From NCBI GenBank assembly GCA_017411305.1, contig JAFQQI010000052.1:124001-188000 (forward strand): DNA of 64,000 nucleotides, in the 5' to 3' direction. The notes beneath the pieces are model-generated. The model was given only the letters and a program-made list of their open reading frames with translations. It was not told the origin of the DNA and did not search any database. A program made the position numbers and the translations under genes. Of the stretch, positions 8,579 to 16,225 are shown piece after piece; within the stretch, counting starts at the first letter, position 1; every line of letters starts with the position of its first letter. The stretch is from Lachnospiraceae bacterium (GTDB lineage: Bacteria > Bacillota > Clostridia > Lachnospirales > Lachnospiraceae).

Positions 8579-9019
8579 TTAGTCAATATACATACCACCT
8601 GCAAGTAACTGTGCCTTTACTAACTTTTTAGAAAGATATTGAATCAAATCCTTACGGGTAATAATACCGATAAAGCATTTGCCGTCGTCAATCACCGGCA
8701 CAAAATTCTGATTCATGGCTTTATTTAAAAGGTCTTCCATATCAACATCTACTTCTATCGGCTGGTTATCCCACTTTCGTGGTACCGCCATGATAGAAAT
8801 ATCCTCTGCTTCCTGCAGTGTCAAATTGGTTCTGTCTTTAATCAGCCAAAGCAAATCGCCTTCTGTCAGAGTCCCCAGATATCTTCCGTCCTTGCGGCTG
8901 ATAATGGGAACTGCTGAATATCGGTGATTCTCCATCTTCTCAAGAGCCTGACGGACAGAATCCGTGTCGTATATGTATGCAACCTCACTCTTAGGTGTCA
9001 GAAAAAACAATATATTCAT
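8579..9019 (-). CDS. CBS-domain-pair protein
   Basis: 146 residues made almost entirely of two CBS motifs: CBS1 about residues 15-75 (EKMENHRYSAVPIISRKDG, followed by LGTLTEGDLL) and CBS2 about 80-137 (NKAMNQNFVPVIDDGK, then FIGIITRKDLIQYL). Stand-alone CBS pairs bind adenine nucleotides and act as regulatory subunits or energy sensors; no catalytic domain is attached. GGAGG stands 10 nt before the ATG. It starts 33 bp after the DJ-1 gene stop and is probably co-transcribed with it. The ligand and partner are unknown. Confidence 0.9.
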   Translation of the reverse strand: MNILFFLTPKSEVAYIYDTDSVRQALEKMENHRYSAVPIISRKDGRYLGTLTEGDLLWLIKDRTNLTLQEAEDISIMAVPRKWDNQPIEVDVDMEDLLNKAMNQNFVPVIDDGKCFIGIITRKDLIQYLSKKLVKAQLLAGGMYID

Positions 9020-9052
9020 TTGTAAACCGCCTCCAAAAATACCTCTTTCTTC

Positions 9053-9604
9053 TTATTTCATAAAAATAATCTTATCTGAAAGAGCATCCCTTACCTCTTT
9101 TCCTTGCAAGTACTCCACAATAGCAAGGCCAAACTCAATTGCACAGCCCATACCTCTGCCGGTAATAATATTGCCGTCAACTACAGCCGGTTCATATACT
9201 ACCTGCGCACCTGTAAGCTGTTCTTCAAAGCCGGGATAAGCAATTGCCTTTTTGCCTTGTAAGTGGCCTCTGTGTCCTAAAATAGAAGGAGCTGCGCAAA
9301 TAGCACATACAGCCTTTCCTGCCGCGATAAATGCATCTACCTGTTCCATCAATGGCTCACATGCTTCTAATTTTCGTGTGCCCGACATGCCGCCCGGCAA
9401 CACAATCATATCAAGCTGTGAAAAGTCAACCTCAGAAATCATCTTGTCCATGACAACAGATATGCTGTGTGCTCCTGTCACAGTCTTCTCCTCCATAACC
9501 GATACCATATCTGTTTCCACATTTGCTCTTCTAAGAAGGTCAACAACCGCAAGTGCTTCTATCTCTTCATAGCCTGTTCCGAAAAAAACTCCTACTTTAC
9601 TCAT
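9053..9604 (-). CDS. DJ-1/PfpI family protein
   Basis: 183 residues from the ATG at 9604 (AAAGGTG 6 nt upstream; a GTG at 9613 overlaps the Shine-Dalgarno). It is a single class I glutamine-amidotransferase-like domain. Key features are FFGTGYEEIEALAVVD at the start with the conserved Glu, VLPGGMSG in the middle and AICAAPSILG with the nucleophilic-elbow Cys103. The overall layout matches the DJ-1/YajL subgroup rather than the PfpI proteases. Members are variously reported as glyoxalases, deglycases or oxidative-stress proteins; the actual reaction here cannot be decided from sequence. It is upstream of the CBS gene and probably forms a short operon with it. Confidence 0.92.
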   Translation of the reverse strand: MSKVGVFFGTGYEEIEALAVVDLLRRANVETDMVSVMEEKTVTGAHSISVVMDKMISEVDFSQLDMIVLPGGMSGTRKLEACEPLMEQVDAFIAAGKAVCAICAAPSILGHRGHLQGKKAIAYPGFEEQLTGAQVVYEPAVVDGNIITGRGMGCAIEFGLAIVEYLQGKEVRDALSDKIIFMK

Positions 9605-9787
9605 TTGATTCACCTTTCTCAGGCAACAGCTCCAAAGCTACGCCATATTATTTGTCTGATTTACGATAGCTTACCGCTATCATATTTATTTTACCATTAA
9701 TACTGCTAATTTCCAATAAACGATTTGTAAAGAATTATGAACCGTTTGTAAACTTACCCTATAATCTGAATTCTCTAAATACATGTA

Positions 9788-10582
9788 CTATTTTAAATAC
9801 TGTTCAATCATCAATTTGATAATTTTTCTGTTAATCGGATTTTTCTTTGTTTCATAAGTAAGTATCAGATTATCATTCGGCAATATTCCATTCTGTTCAT
9901 ACAAAGCTATTTTTTGTAATGCGTTTTCAGCATATGCTGCATCATCCATCATTCCTAAATGTTCCCAATATATTTCTTTTCGTTTCTTTATATTAAGTGC
10001 TGTAAAATCCGGGTAAAATACGCCCCAGCCCTTTATTTTAATCGGATATTCATATCGATATGGAATATTTTCTCTATCCAACAAGTCAGCAATAATCATT
10101 TCTGATTTCGAACGAACTTTTTCTCCTCGTGCAGTACATATTTCAGGAATTCCTTCCTCAAACGGTTTCCCGCTATACTTCACCTTTTCCCATTCTTCAA
10201 CATATTGTCTCTCTGTTTTCTTAATTGGATTTACTATCTTTCTTCGCTCTTCATGTAATTTTTCATATATTTCTTCTGCCTGTACCTTAGGGCAACTTGC
10301 CAGATATCTGTCTATTGCCTTAAGTTCCTTCTGTGCACTGGAAACTACTTTTCTATTATAATCCTTTTGCGCCAAATCCTTGGCAATGCAGACATCTTTT
10401 TCGCAAATATACACTCCGCTAAAGTCCTTCGGATTTGTCCTGTGATAATACTGTACTCTCCTTTTGCCTTTGCAAATACGCAAAGATCCTTGCAGTGCAC
10501 CTTCCAGTGCTACTTCCTTATCATCTATCAGTTGTGCCAGATATTCTTTTCTTCTTTCAAGCAATCTTTTGATTTGTTCCAT
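9788..10582 (-). CDS. Putative PD-(D/E)XK-like nuclease of unknown role
   Basis: 264 residues, soluble. The N-terminal 130 residues are highly charged and probably helical. The C-terminal half carries a pattern typical of the PD-(D/E)XK nuclease fold: Glu161 in RSKSEMIIADLLDREN, Asp192 in VFYPDFTA, and Glu207 in YWEHLGMMDD, in the order E-(x30)-PD-(x14)-E. The Lys of the classical E-x-K is replaced, as in several divergent members. The start at 10582 has AAGGAG 10 nt upstream. It sits alone beside the 44-bp tandem repeats and a long AT-rich non-coding stretch. No methylase or helicase partner is present, so I do not call it a restriction enzyme. Confidence 0.75.
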   Translation of the reverse strand: MEQIKRLLERRKEYLAQLIDDKEVALEGALQGSLRICKGKRRVQYYHRTNPKDFSGVYICEKDVCIAKDLAQKDYNRKVVSSAQKELKAIDRYLASCPKVQAEEIYEKLHEERRKIVNPIKKTERQYVEEWEKVKYSGKPFEEGIPEICTARGEKVRSKSEMIIADLLDRENIPYRYEYPIKIKGWGVFYPDFTALNIKKRKEIYWEHLGMMDDAAYAENALQKIALYEQNGILPNDNLILTYETKKNPINRKIIKLMIEQYLK

Positions 10583-10636
10583 ATTATTTTCACTCCTTCG
10601 ATTCGTATTTTGTTGTTACATACTTCATATCACGAT

Positions 10637-10764
10637 GAAATATTGTTTAATTGCTGTATACTCTCACTACATGTCACGCAGAAATATTGTTTAATTGCTG
10701 TATACTCTCACTACATGTCACGCAGAAATATTGTTTAATTGCTGTATACTCTCACTACATGTCA
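10637..10764. repeat. Tandem repeat, 44-bp unit, about 2.9 copies
   Basis: Units start at 10637, 10681 and 10725. The first two are identical over 44 bp and the third is identical over its first 40 bp. Each unit contains TGTATACTCTC and ends with the block ACATGTCACGCA. The array is 55 bp upstream of the nuclease-like gene start, in its likely promoter region. There are no spacers between units, so this is not a CRISPR array. Confidence 0.95.
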
Positions 10765-11265
10765 TATATATTTCTAATTTGAAACATATATAGACGTTAA
10801 AATTAAGATTCTCAAATCCGTTCTGACAGATATATACCTAAATATCTCTCTTTATAGATGACAGAATCAGATAAATTCAAAATGTTTTCGTTATTTAAGG
10901 CTGTTTTCATGGGGATTTTAGCAGATAGATTTCTACTGTTTTTAAGATATAGATGCTGTCTTCACATTTACTGCCAAATTTTGAGCAGATAGATTGGGTT
11001 TATTTACTGTTTATATATGCCACATGCAATCTATCATTCAAGTAAACGCTACCAACCAACAGCTAGATTATACAAATAAAGCATTTCTATATGTAATATT
11101 ATCTACACATTTATTCTATTGCAAAGAATTAAATCTATTATTACACTCTTATTCTAATTTGGCAAGCATCTTTCCGTATTAAGATAGCTCCTAACTATTA
11201 CCCCCCTAACCCTATCCCTTAATCCATAAATACTTCCTTCATACTGATGCTTCATCATCCTCCAT
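10765..11265. other. AT-rich non-coding stretch with faint direct repeats
   Basis: About 500 bp without a supportable gene; the only longer frame (10994-11182, plus) lacks a ribosome site and resembles no protein. The word AGCAGATAGATT occurs at 10920 and again at 10984 (64 bp apart), each time followed at a short distance by TACTGTTT. This could be an old, decayed repeat. I see no RNA gene or mobile-element coding remnant. Confidence 0.6.
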
Positions 11266-11334
11266 CCAAATACTTGCATTTTTCAAATACTTGCATTTAT
11301 CCAAATACTTACATTTTTATCCAAATACTTGCAT
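11266..11334. repeat. Short degenerate tandem repeat, about 17-20 bp unit, four copies
   Basis: Four successive copies of CCAAATACTTGCATTT-like units with spacer lengths varying by up to three bases. One copy has ACTTACAT instead of ACTTGCAT. The array ends 10 bp before the -35 of the CYTH gene promoter, so it occupies the upstream promoter region. Confidence 0.9.
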
Positions 11335-11343
11335 GCTGTTTTC

Positions 11344-11371
11344 TTGTATTTTTTCTGAAACCACCTATAAT
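11344..11371 (+). promoter_or_regulatory. Promoter of the CYTH gene
   Basis: TTGTAT (11344-11349), 16-bp spacer, TATAAT (11366-11371), about 36 bp upstream of the start codon at 11407. Confidence 0.75.
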
Positions 11372-11406
11372 ATATAGTAATATCTCAAGTCGAAAGGATT
11401 ATGATT

Positions 11407-11898
11407 ATGGAAATCGAACGCAAATTTACCATAAAAGAATTACCCGCAAATTTGGAAAACCAAACCTGCCTGATTATTGAACAGGCTTATTTAAATACCG
11501 ACCCTGTCATTCGTATCCGTCGCCAAAACGACGAATATTATCTTACCTATAAAGGAAAAGGCCTCCTTGCCAGGGAAGAATATAATCTTCCTCTGAACAA
11601 AGAAGCCTATGGGCATCTGCGTACAAAAGCAGACGGCAATATTATTTCTAAAAAACGCTACCTTTTCCCTATTGATACTCCTGAATTTAAAGAAGGCTAC
11701 CTACCGCCGGCAGACATGCCTGCACTTACCATTGAACTGGATGTGTTTGAAGCACCCTTTGCACCTCTTGTTATCGCAGAAGTGGAATTTCCTGACGAAG
11801 AGGCGGCAAATTCCTTTATTGCGCCAAGCTGGTTTGCCGAGGATGTTACCTTCAACAAGGAATACCACAATTCCAACCTTTCCTTGAAAAAGTTTTGA
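11407..11898 (+). CDS. CYTH domain protein (adenylate cyclase/thiamine triphosphatase fold)
   Basis: 163 residues from the second ATG (11407), which has AAAGGA 8 nt upstream; the ATG at 11401 is too close. It begins with the CYTH hallmark MEIERKF (ExExK, residues 2-6). Further charged strand residues of the triphosphate tunnel follow, such as VIRIRRQNDEYYLTYKGKG and ISKKRYLFP. The final conserved acidic strand contains IAEVEFPDEEAA. Bacterial CYTH enzymes hydrolyse inorganic triphosphate or thiamine triphosphate using divalent metal; the substrate here is unknown. It is monocistronic and plus-strand, facing malQ. The 346-bp palindromic element begins on the base right after its stop codon. 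Confidence 0.93.
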   Translation: MEIERKFTIKELPANLENQTCLIIEQAYLNTDPVIRIRRQNDEYYLTYKGKGLLAREEYNLPLNKEAYGHLRTKADGNIISKKRYLFPIDTPEFKEGYLPPADMPALTIELDVFEAPFAPLVIAEVEFPDEEAANSFIAPSWFAEDVTFNKEYHNSNLSLKKF

Positions 11899-12244
11899 TG
11901 TAATAAGTAATATTATTTCCAAAACGCCCTTTTCATAAATGCACTGCCCGGAAGTAACTGTTTGAAAAGCTGTGGCAGAAACAGGATATAAGCCTATGAA
12001 ACTTTTTTAGAAAAGTCTAATCAGCAACACTTTAAAGATAATATTAACAGGCCATTTCAAAACTTGCTCCGCTTCGGACAGTTGAAATGGCCTGTACATC
12101 TTTTAAAGTGTGCTGATTGATTTTCTAAAAAAAGTTTCAAAAGGCTTTGATATCCTGCTTTCTGCCTACAGCTCCCCCGTTTTTACAACGGGCAATTAAT
12201 AAGCATATGAAAAGGGCGGGTTCAAAATAATATTACTTATTACA
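11899..12244. mobile_element. 346-bp imperfect palindromic element (MITE-like), non-coding
   Basis: The whole interval folds on itself. The outer 19 bp (11899-11917 and 12226-12244) are perfect inverted repeats TGTAATAAGTAATATTATT. Inside, arms share CGCCCTTTTCATA, GGCAGAAA, CAGGATAT, GAAACTTTTTT, AATCAGCA and CACTTTAAA, with small indels. The centre is a perfect 14-bp stem (12047-12060 / 12082-12095) around a 21-nt loop. The element fills the space between two convergent genes exactly. Its left end touches the CYTH stop and its right end encodes the last three codons and stop of malQ. No target duplication is obvious. Besides a transposon-derived element it could be an unusually long bidirectional terminator. 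Confidence 0.75.
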
Positions 12245-13711
12245 ACGTCCGTATAATTTGCACATGTTGCGGATTTGGATTGCAAGTTCCTCGGAAATCT
12301 GCCCCGGCAGCATACGCCACTTCCAGTTTGTTCCCAAGGTAGATGGCATATTGATTCTTGCTTCTCCTGAAAGTCCCAAGTAATCCTGCATAGGAATAAT
12401 GGCAGTTTCCGATACACTGGCAAGTGCAGCACGGATAAACTCCCAGGTAACATTCTGATTAGTCTTAATATTCAAATATCTTTTGGCAAATCCTCTGTCA
12501 TGTCTGTTTAATTCCTTAAACCAACCAAGGGTAGTGTTATTATCATGAGTTCCTGTATATACCACGGAATTGGGGACATAGTTATGAGGCAGATAGTCGC
12601 TCTCTTCCCTGGAATCAAATGCAAACTGCAAAATCTTCATTCCCGGATATCCCGTCTTCTTTACCAGCTTAATGACCGAAGGAGTCAAGAATCCTAAATC
12701 CTCCGCAATTACAGACTTATTACCAAGTTGTTGCTTCATCACCTTAAACAGCTCATAGCCCGGTCCTTTTTCCCAGTGACCGTACTCAGCTGTTTCATCT
12801 CCAAAGGGAATCGCATAATATTCATCAAACCCTCTGAAGTGGTCAATTCGTACCACATCGTATAATGCGAAGCAATGGGCAAGTCGCTTCATCCACCACG
12901 CATAACCGGTTTTTTTATGATAATCCCAGCGGTAGAGCGGATTCCCCCAAAGCTGACCGGTTGCGGAAAAAGCATCCGGCGGGCAGCCTGCTACTGCCAC
13001 AGGCGTTCCCGACTCATCTAACTGGAACAACTCAGGATTTGCCCATGTATCCGCACTGTCAAATGCCACATAAATGGGAATATCGCCAACAATCAGTATT
13101 CCCTTTTCATTGGCATACTTTTTCAGTGTGCTCCACTGTCTTGCAAACAAAAACTGCTGAAACTGATAAAATAATATTTGTTTCTTCAGCTTCGTACGGT
13201 ATTTTTCCAAAGTCTCTTTTTTGCGGACTTTAATATCCTCTTCCCATTCCGCCCAGCTGATACCTTTCTTGCTGTCCTTAATTGCCATAAATAACGCATA
13301 ATCGGAAAGCCATTCCGATTCTGCACAAAAGCGCAAAAATTCTTCGTCCTTTTCAATTTTGCTGTTTAAAAATGCCTTGTACAAAATTTCAAAACGGGAC
13401 TGATATATTTTCTCATAATCTACATAACCTGCATGGTTGCCCCAGTCACAGCTTTTTAAATCCTTCTCTGTCAGCCAGCCGGCTTTCACTAACTGCTCTA
13501 AATCTATATAGTAGGGATTCCCTGCATAGGTGGAAAAGGATTGATAAGGTGAGTCCCCGTATCCGGTAGGTCCCAACGGTAAAATCTGCCAATAGGTTTG
13601 TCCCGCCTGTGCCAAAAAATCCACAAACTCATATGCTTCTTTTGAAAAGGTTCCGATTCCGTATTTAGACGGTATCGAAGAAACCGGTAATAAAACTCCG
13701 CTTGCTCTCAT
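12233..13711 (-). CDS. malQ: 4-alpha-glucanotransferase (amylomaltase)
   Basis: 492 residues, single GH77 domain of normal length. It transfers maltosyl and longer glucan segments between maltodextrins in the cytoplasm, releasing glucose. Catalytic residues are visible: nucleophile Asp290 in VVRIDHFRGF, acid/base Glu337 in VIAEDLG, and the third carboxylate Asp390 in YTGTHDNNTTLG. The start RASGVLLPVSSIP is canonical for the family. The last codons (C-N-K-stop) are supplied by the terminal inverted repeat of the 346-bp palindrome. MalQ works together with maltodextrin phosphorylase, which is also in this window (62.5 kb) but not adjacent. Confidence 0.97.
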   Translation of the reverse strand: MRASGVLLPVSSIPSKYGIGTFSKEAYEFVDFLAQAGQTYWQILPLGPTGYGDSPYQSFSTYAGNPYYIDLEQLVKAGWLTEKDLKSCDWGNHAGYVDYEKIYQSRFEILYKAFLNSKIEKDEEFLRFCAESEWLSDYALFMAIKDSKKGISWAEWEEDIKVRKKETLEKYRTKLKKQILFYQFQQFLFARQWSTLKKYANEKGILIVGDIPIYVAFDSADTWANPELFQLDESGTPVAVAGCPPDAFSATGQLWGNPLYRWDYHKKTGYAWWMKRLAHCFALYDVVRIDHFRGFDEYYAIPFGDETAEYGHWEKGPGYELFKVMKQQLGNKSVIAEDLGFLTPSVIKLVKKTGYPGMKILQFAFDSREESDYLPHNYVPNSVVYTGTHDNNTTLGWFKELNRHDRGFAKRYLNIKTNQNVTWEFIRAALASVSETAIIPMQDYLGLSGEARINMPSTLGTNWKWRMLPGQISEELAIQIRNMCKLYGRCNK

Positions 13712-13726
13712 AGCTCCTCACATTCT

Positions 13727-13811
13727 GTTGCAAAAGCAACCCAAATAAATCAAAATCGGCATCTAACCGATTCCCATAGAAAGAATACCACCCAACCTGC
13801 ATTTTTATCAA
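13727..13811 (-). promoter_or_regulatory. malQ promoter and leader with two inverted repeats
   Basis: Minus strand: -35 TTGATA (13806-13811), 18-bp spacer, -10 TATTCT (13782-13787). Just downstream of the expected start site lies the inverted repeat AATCGG-n7-CCGATT (13754-13772), placed like a repressor operator. A second, GTTGC-TTTT-GCAAC (13727-13740), is closer to the ATG. A LacI/MalR-type operator is possible but neither site has the usual central CG. Confidence 0.5.
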
Positions 13812-13872
13812 GCTATATTTCTTATTTTATGCTACTTATTACAATTAAATCATAAAACCAATCATTATTTAT

Positions 13873-13899
13873 GAAAAAGCTGACGCAAAATGCGTCAGC
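13873..13899 (-). terminator. Terminator overlapping the stop codon of the TraX-like gene
   Basis: Minus strand: perfect 9-bp stem GCTGACGCA / TGCGTCAGC (13879-13899) followed by TTTTTC. The gene's stop codon (13895-13897) is inside the 5' arm of the stem. Confidence 0.85.
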
Positions 13900-14662
13900 C
13901 TCCAATCATTACACCTATGTTACCATGCAAAATCACTCTGATGATACCGCATACCACCAAATGTGCCGGATAATACAGGTAGAAAAACCATTTCATTCCT
14001 TTCCACTTGCCCCGCTGCCCATTATAATTCATCATAAACGGAACACAAATTATTACCCCAAGCTGCATAATACCGTATACCTTATCTATAAATAAGAAGT
14101 ATACCGCTGCGTACATCGCTACCCAGCACATCATGCTTTGTACCTGTTTTTTCAGATTACCGCGATTGTAGTAAATTCCAATGATAGCCATTACCGCTAT
14201 GCAGCTCCAATCTGAGCAAAAGGTCATAACACATATGATAATAAGAACCAGCGTCTGCTTCCAGCCTTTCAAGCCAACCCGTTCCGGGTCTGTCAATGCA
14301 ATGGCTACCACTGCCCACGCCAGCGACCAAATGACACTGGTCTGATTAAATACCGACGTTTGAAACGGTATAAAAGGAATCCCAAAAGCGAAATTATAGG
14401 CAAAGTGCGAAATCACTGCAAACAAAAACAATCTGCTGATGTATTTTTTCAAATTACGGGTATAATGATATCCTTCTGCTATCATAAACCACATAATAGG
14501 TGCCGTAAGTCTTCCGATTATATGTAAGCATATAATCCACCACTGCTTCGGATATCCCGGGAAAATAACACATACCAGATGGTCAATTGTCATAGCAATA
14601 ATGGCAGCAAGCTTCAGCTGATTAGAATTTAAACCATTTTTAAGCCAACATCGTTTCTCCAT
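13895..14662 (-). CDS. TraX-like integral membrane protein
   Basis: 255 residues from the ATG at 14662, which has AGGA 7 nt upstream; a longer frame to 14725 overlaps the preceding gene and lacks a ribosome site. There are about eight hydrophobic segments. Family signatures of TraX (PF05857) are LNSNQLKLAAIIAMTIDHL at the start, HIIGRLTAPIMWFMIAEGY about residues 48-66, and the C-terminal block MKWFFYLYYPAHLVV. TraX of plasmid F acetylates pilin, but chromosomal TraX-like proteins in Firmicutes occur without conjugation genes and their role is unknown. It lies 25 bp after the MBL hydrolase gene, probably in one operon. A second paralogue is at 42103-42840. Confidence 0.88.
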   Translation of the reverse strand: MEKRCWLKNGLNSNQLKLAAIIAMTIDHLVCVIFPGYPKQWWIICLHIIGRLTAPIMWFMIAEGYHYTRNLKKYISRLFLFAVISHFAYNFAFGIPFIPFQTSVFNQTSVIWSLAWAVVAIALTDPERVGLKGWKQTLVLIIICVMTFCSDWSCIAVMAIIGIYYNRGNLKKQVQSMMCWVAMYAAVYFLFIDKVYGIMQLGVIICVPFMMNYNGQRGKWKGMKWFFYLYYPAHLVVCGIIRVILHGNIGVMIGG

Positions 14663-14687
14663 ATTCTTTTCCTGCTTTCTTCTTGTT

Positions 14688-15512
14688 TCATACCTCTTTT
14701 TTGCTATGAATCTTCCGTACATCATAACAATAATCGGTCACATAGTTTCCTGTCACACAGCGGATATCGATATCTTTCAAAAAATCAAGCGGAATTTCCT
14801 TTTTCTCTCCCACAAGCTTACCATCAATAATATCTGTTGTCATCCTAATTAGTTCTTTCACATATTCGCAATCCATGAAATCGCAGCCCTCTTTGATATA
14901 TGCCGAAACTTGCCAGGAATGTCCCGGATATATCTTAACATCAGGCACTTGTTCCAAAAAAAGCTCCAGTTCCTTTAACTGCGCCAAATATTCCTCCAAC
15001 GAACTGCTTTCCGGAAGCTGCATCCATAAGCTACCGGAGCCGATAGCATCACTGCTGAATAAAAGCTTTTCTTCCTCCCAAAAGAGCATCACACTGCCTT
15101 GTGTGTGACCCGGCATAGGCAGGCTTTTAATCCTTGCACCGCCTAAGTCAAAGCATTCTTTCGCTTCCTTTACAACTGATAAATCAACATCTCCTGCATA
15201 TTCCTTCACCAATTCCTCATCATCCGGTGAAAGATATACCTGACAGCCTGCCTCGATAAATTCTTTCATTCCCACGCCTGCGTGATCCGGATGCCCATGA
15301 GTTACCACCATAAAAAAAGGTAAATCGGTAATATTTTTTACACACTCATAAAGCTCCGGTGTAATGCCCAGCCCGTCAATGACCATAGCCTGCTTTTGTC
15401 CGCAAATCAGGTAGGCATCTACATTCATAAACGTACTGTCTTCCTGAATCCGGTATAAATTTTCTTGGAGTTTTGTAACTGTTAATTTATCTGACATGTT
15501 TCGCATATTCAT
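14688..15512 (-). CDS. MBL-fold metallo-hydrolase
   Basis: 274 residues. The metallo-beta-lactamase motif THGHPDHAG at residues 71-79 provides the binuclear metal ligands. Later ligands are His in MPGHTQGS, Asp in LFSSDAIG and His in YPGHSW. The layout is that of the glyoxalase II/RNase-J-unrelated small hydrolases; no extra DNA- or RNA-binding domain is present. The substrate is not identifiable. The C-terminal 60 residues have no motif that I recognise. Three ATGs occur close together at the start (15512, 15506, 15497) and none has a strong Shine-Dalgarno, so the exact N-terminus is uncertain. The gene is upstream of the TraX-like gene in the same direction. Confidence 0.9.
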   Translation of the reverse strand: MNMRNMSDKLTVTKLQENLYRIQEDSTFMNVDAYLICGQKQAMVIDGLGITPELYECVKNITDLPFFMVVTHGHPDHAGVGMKEFIEAGCQVYLSPDDEELVKEYAGDVDLSVVKEAKECFDLGGARIKSLPMPGHTQGSVMLFWEEEKLLFSSDAIGSGSLWMQLPESSSLEEYLAQLKELELFLEQVPDVKIYPGHSWQVSAYIKEGCDFMDCEYVKELIRMTTDIIDGKLVGEKKEIPLDFLKDIDIRCVTGNYVTDYCYDVRKIHSKKEV

Positions 15513-15550
15513 ATTATCCCGATTTTTCCGGGCGGTGTCAATCCTTTTCG

Positions 15551-16225
15551 TTATTGCTGTGCCATCTGCTTTACTTTAGCAAGTCCCTTTGAAACCGGCG
15601 GCAGCATCAACAAAATCACGGTAATTACTGCTTCTGCACCAATATATGCACCGTTATAAACAAAGGAATACACCGGTGCGGTCATGTGATAGCTTTCCGC
15701 ATAGCTTCCGAAGAAAATCATTCCCGACAAAAAGGTAAAGAAAAATCTTCCCAGTATTCCCGTAAGATATCCCAGCACAAGTCCATTCTTTTTGCCTGAA
15801 AAGAGACCGGAAAGCCCCAATGCTCCAAAAGCTAAAATATAGTCCGTAATCATCTGGGGGATACTGATAATATAAGGATCCACAATTAACTGTAAAAATC
15901 CGTAGGAAACTGCTGCCAGCAATCCGCCGGAAAGACCGTACCAGTAGCCAATCAGGCAGATAAACAACATACTGCAAAGAGTAACGGAACCGCCCATGGG
16001 CAAATCAAACAGCTTTATCATACTGGTAACCATGGCAAGGGCCATCGCTACTGCAGAAAATACCAGCTGTTTTGTGTTGAACTTCTTTTTCCCGGAGTTC
16101 CCAAGTACACAGGCAAGCAGTAAAACTGCTAACATGAAAGCGATAAGAGCCGCATACCCTACGCCTGTCAGGGCAAAATAATTACCCCATTCTTCATCAA
16201 TGATTTCTGTTGCAAAAATAGACAT
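15551..16225 (-). CDS. thiT: Thiamine ECF transporter substrate-binding subunit
   Basis: 224 residues from the ATG at 16225, 7 nt after AAGGAGG; the longer frame to 16306 runs through the riboswitch leader and is rejected. Six hydrophobic segments. The ThiT/YuaJ signature is clear: LPMGGSVTLCSMLFICLIG, VDPYIISIPQMITDYILAFGALGLSGLF in shorter form, and GRFFFTFLSG. ThiT captures thiamine and associates with the shared ECF energising module (EcfAA'T), which is not in this window. The TPP riboswitch immediately upstream confirms the substrate. Transcription probably starts from a promoter overlapping the addA stop codon. Confidence 0.96.
   Translation of the reverse strand: MSIFATEIIDEEWGNYFALTGVGYAALIAFMLAVLLLACVLGNSGKKKFNTKQLVFSAVAMALAMVTSMIKLFDLPMGGSVTLCSMLFICLIGYWYGLSGGLLAAVSYGFLQLIVDPYIISIPQMITDYILAFGALGLSGLFSGKKNGLVLGYLTGILGRFFFTFLSGMIFFGSYAESYHMTAPVYSFVYNGAYIGAEAVITVILLMLPPVSKGLAKVKQMAQQ

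Noticed and set aside
9788-10582. Restriction endonuclease
   Set aside because: No methyltransferase or specificity subunit is adjacent; only the nuclease-like fold pattern is visible.
10637-10764. CRISPR array
   Set aside because: The repeat units follow each other directly with no unique spacers, and no cas genes are in the window.
10994-11182. Plus-strand 62-codon open frame in the AT-rich gap
   Set aside because: No ribosome site, composition like the surrounding non-coding DNA, no recognisable protein features.
13895-14662. TraX-like genes as evidence of an integrated conjugative element
   Set aside because: No relaxase, coupling protein, type IV secretion, integrase or att repeats are seen nearby.
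14663-14725. Extended N-terminus of the first TraX-like protein
   Set aside because: It would overlap the MBL hydrolase gene and has no ribosome site, while the ATG at 14662 does.
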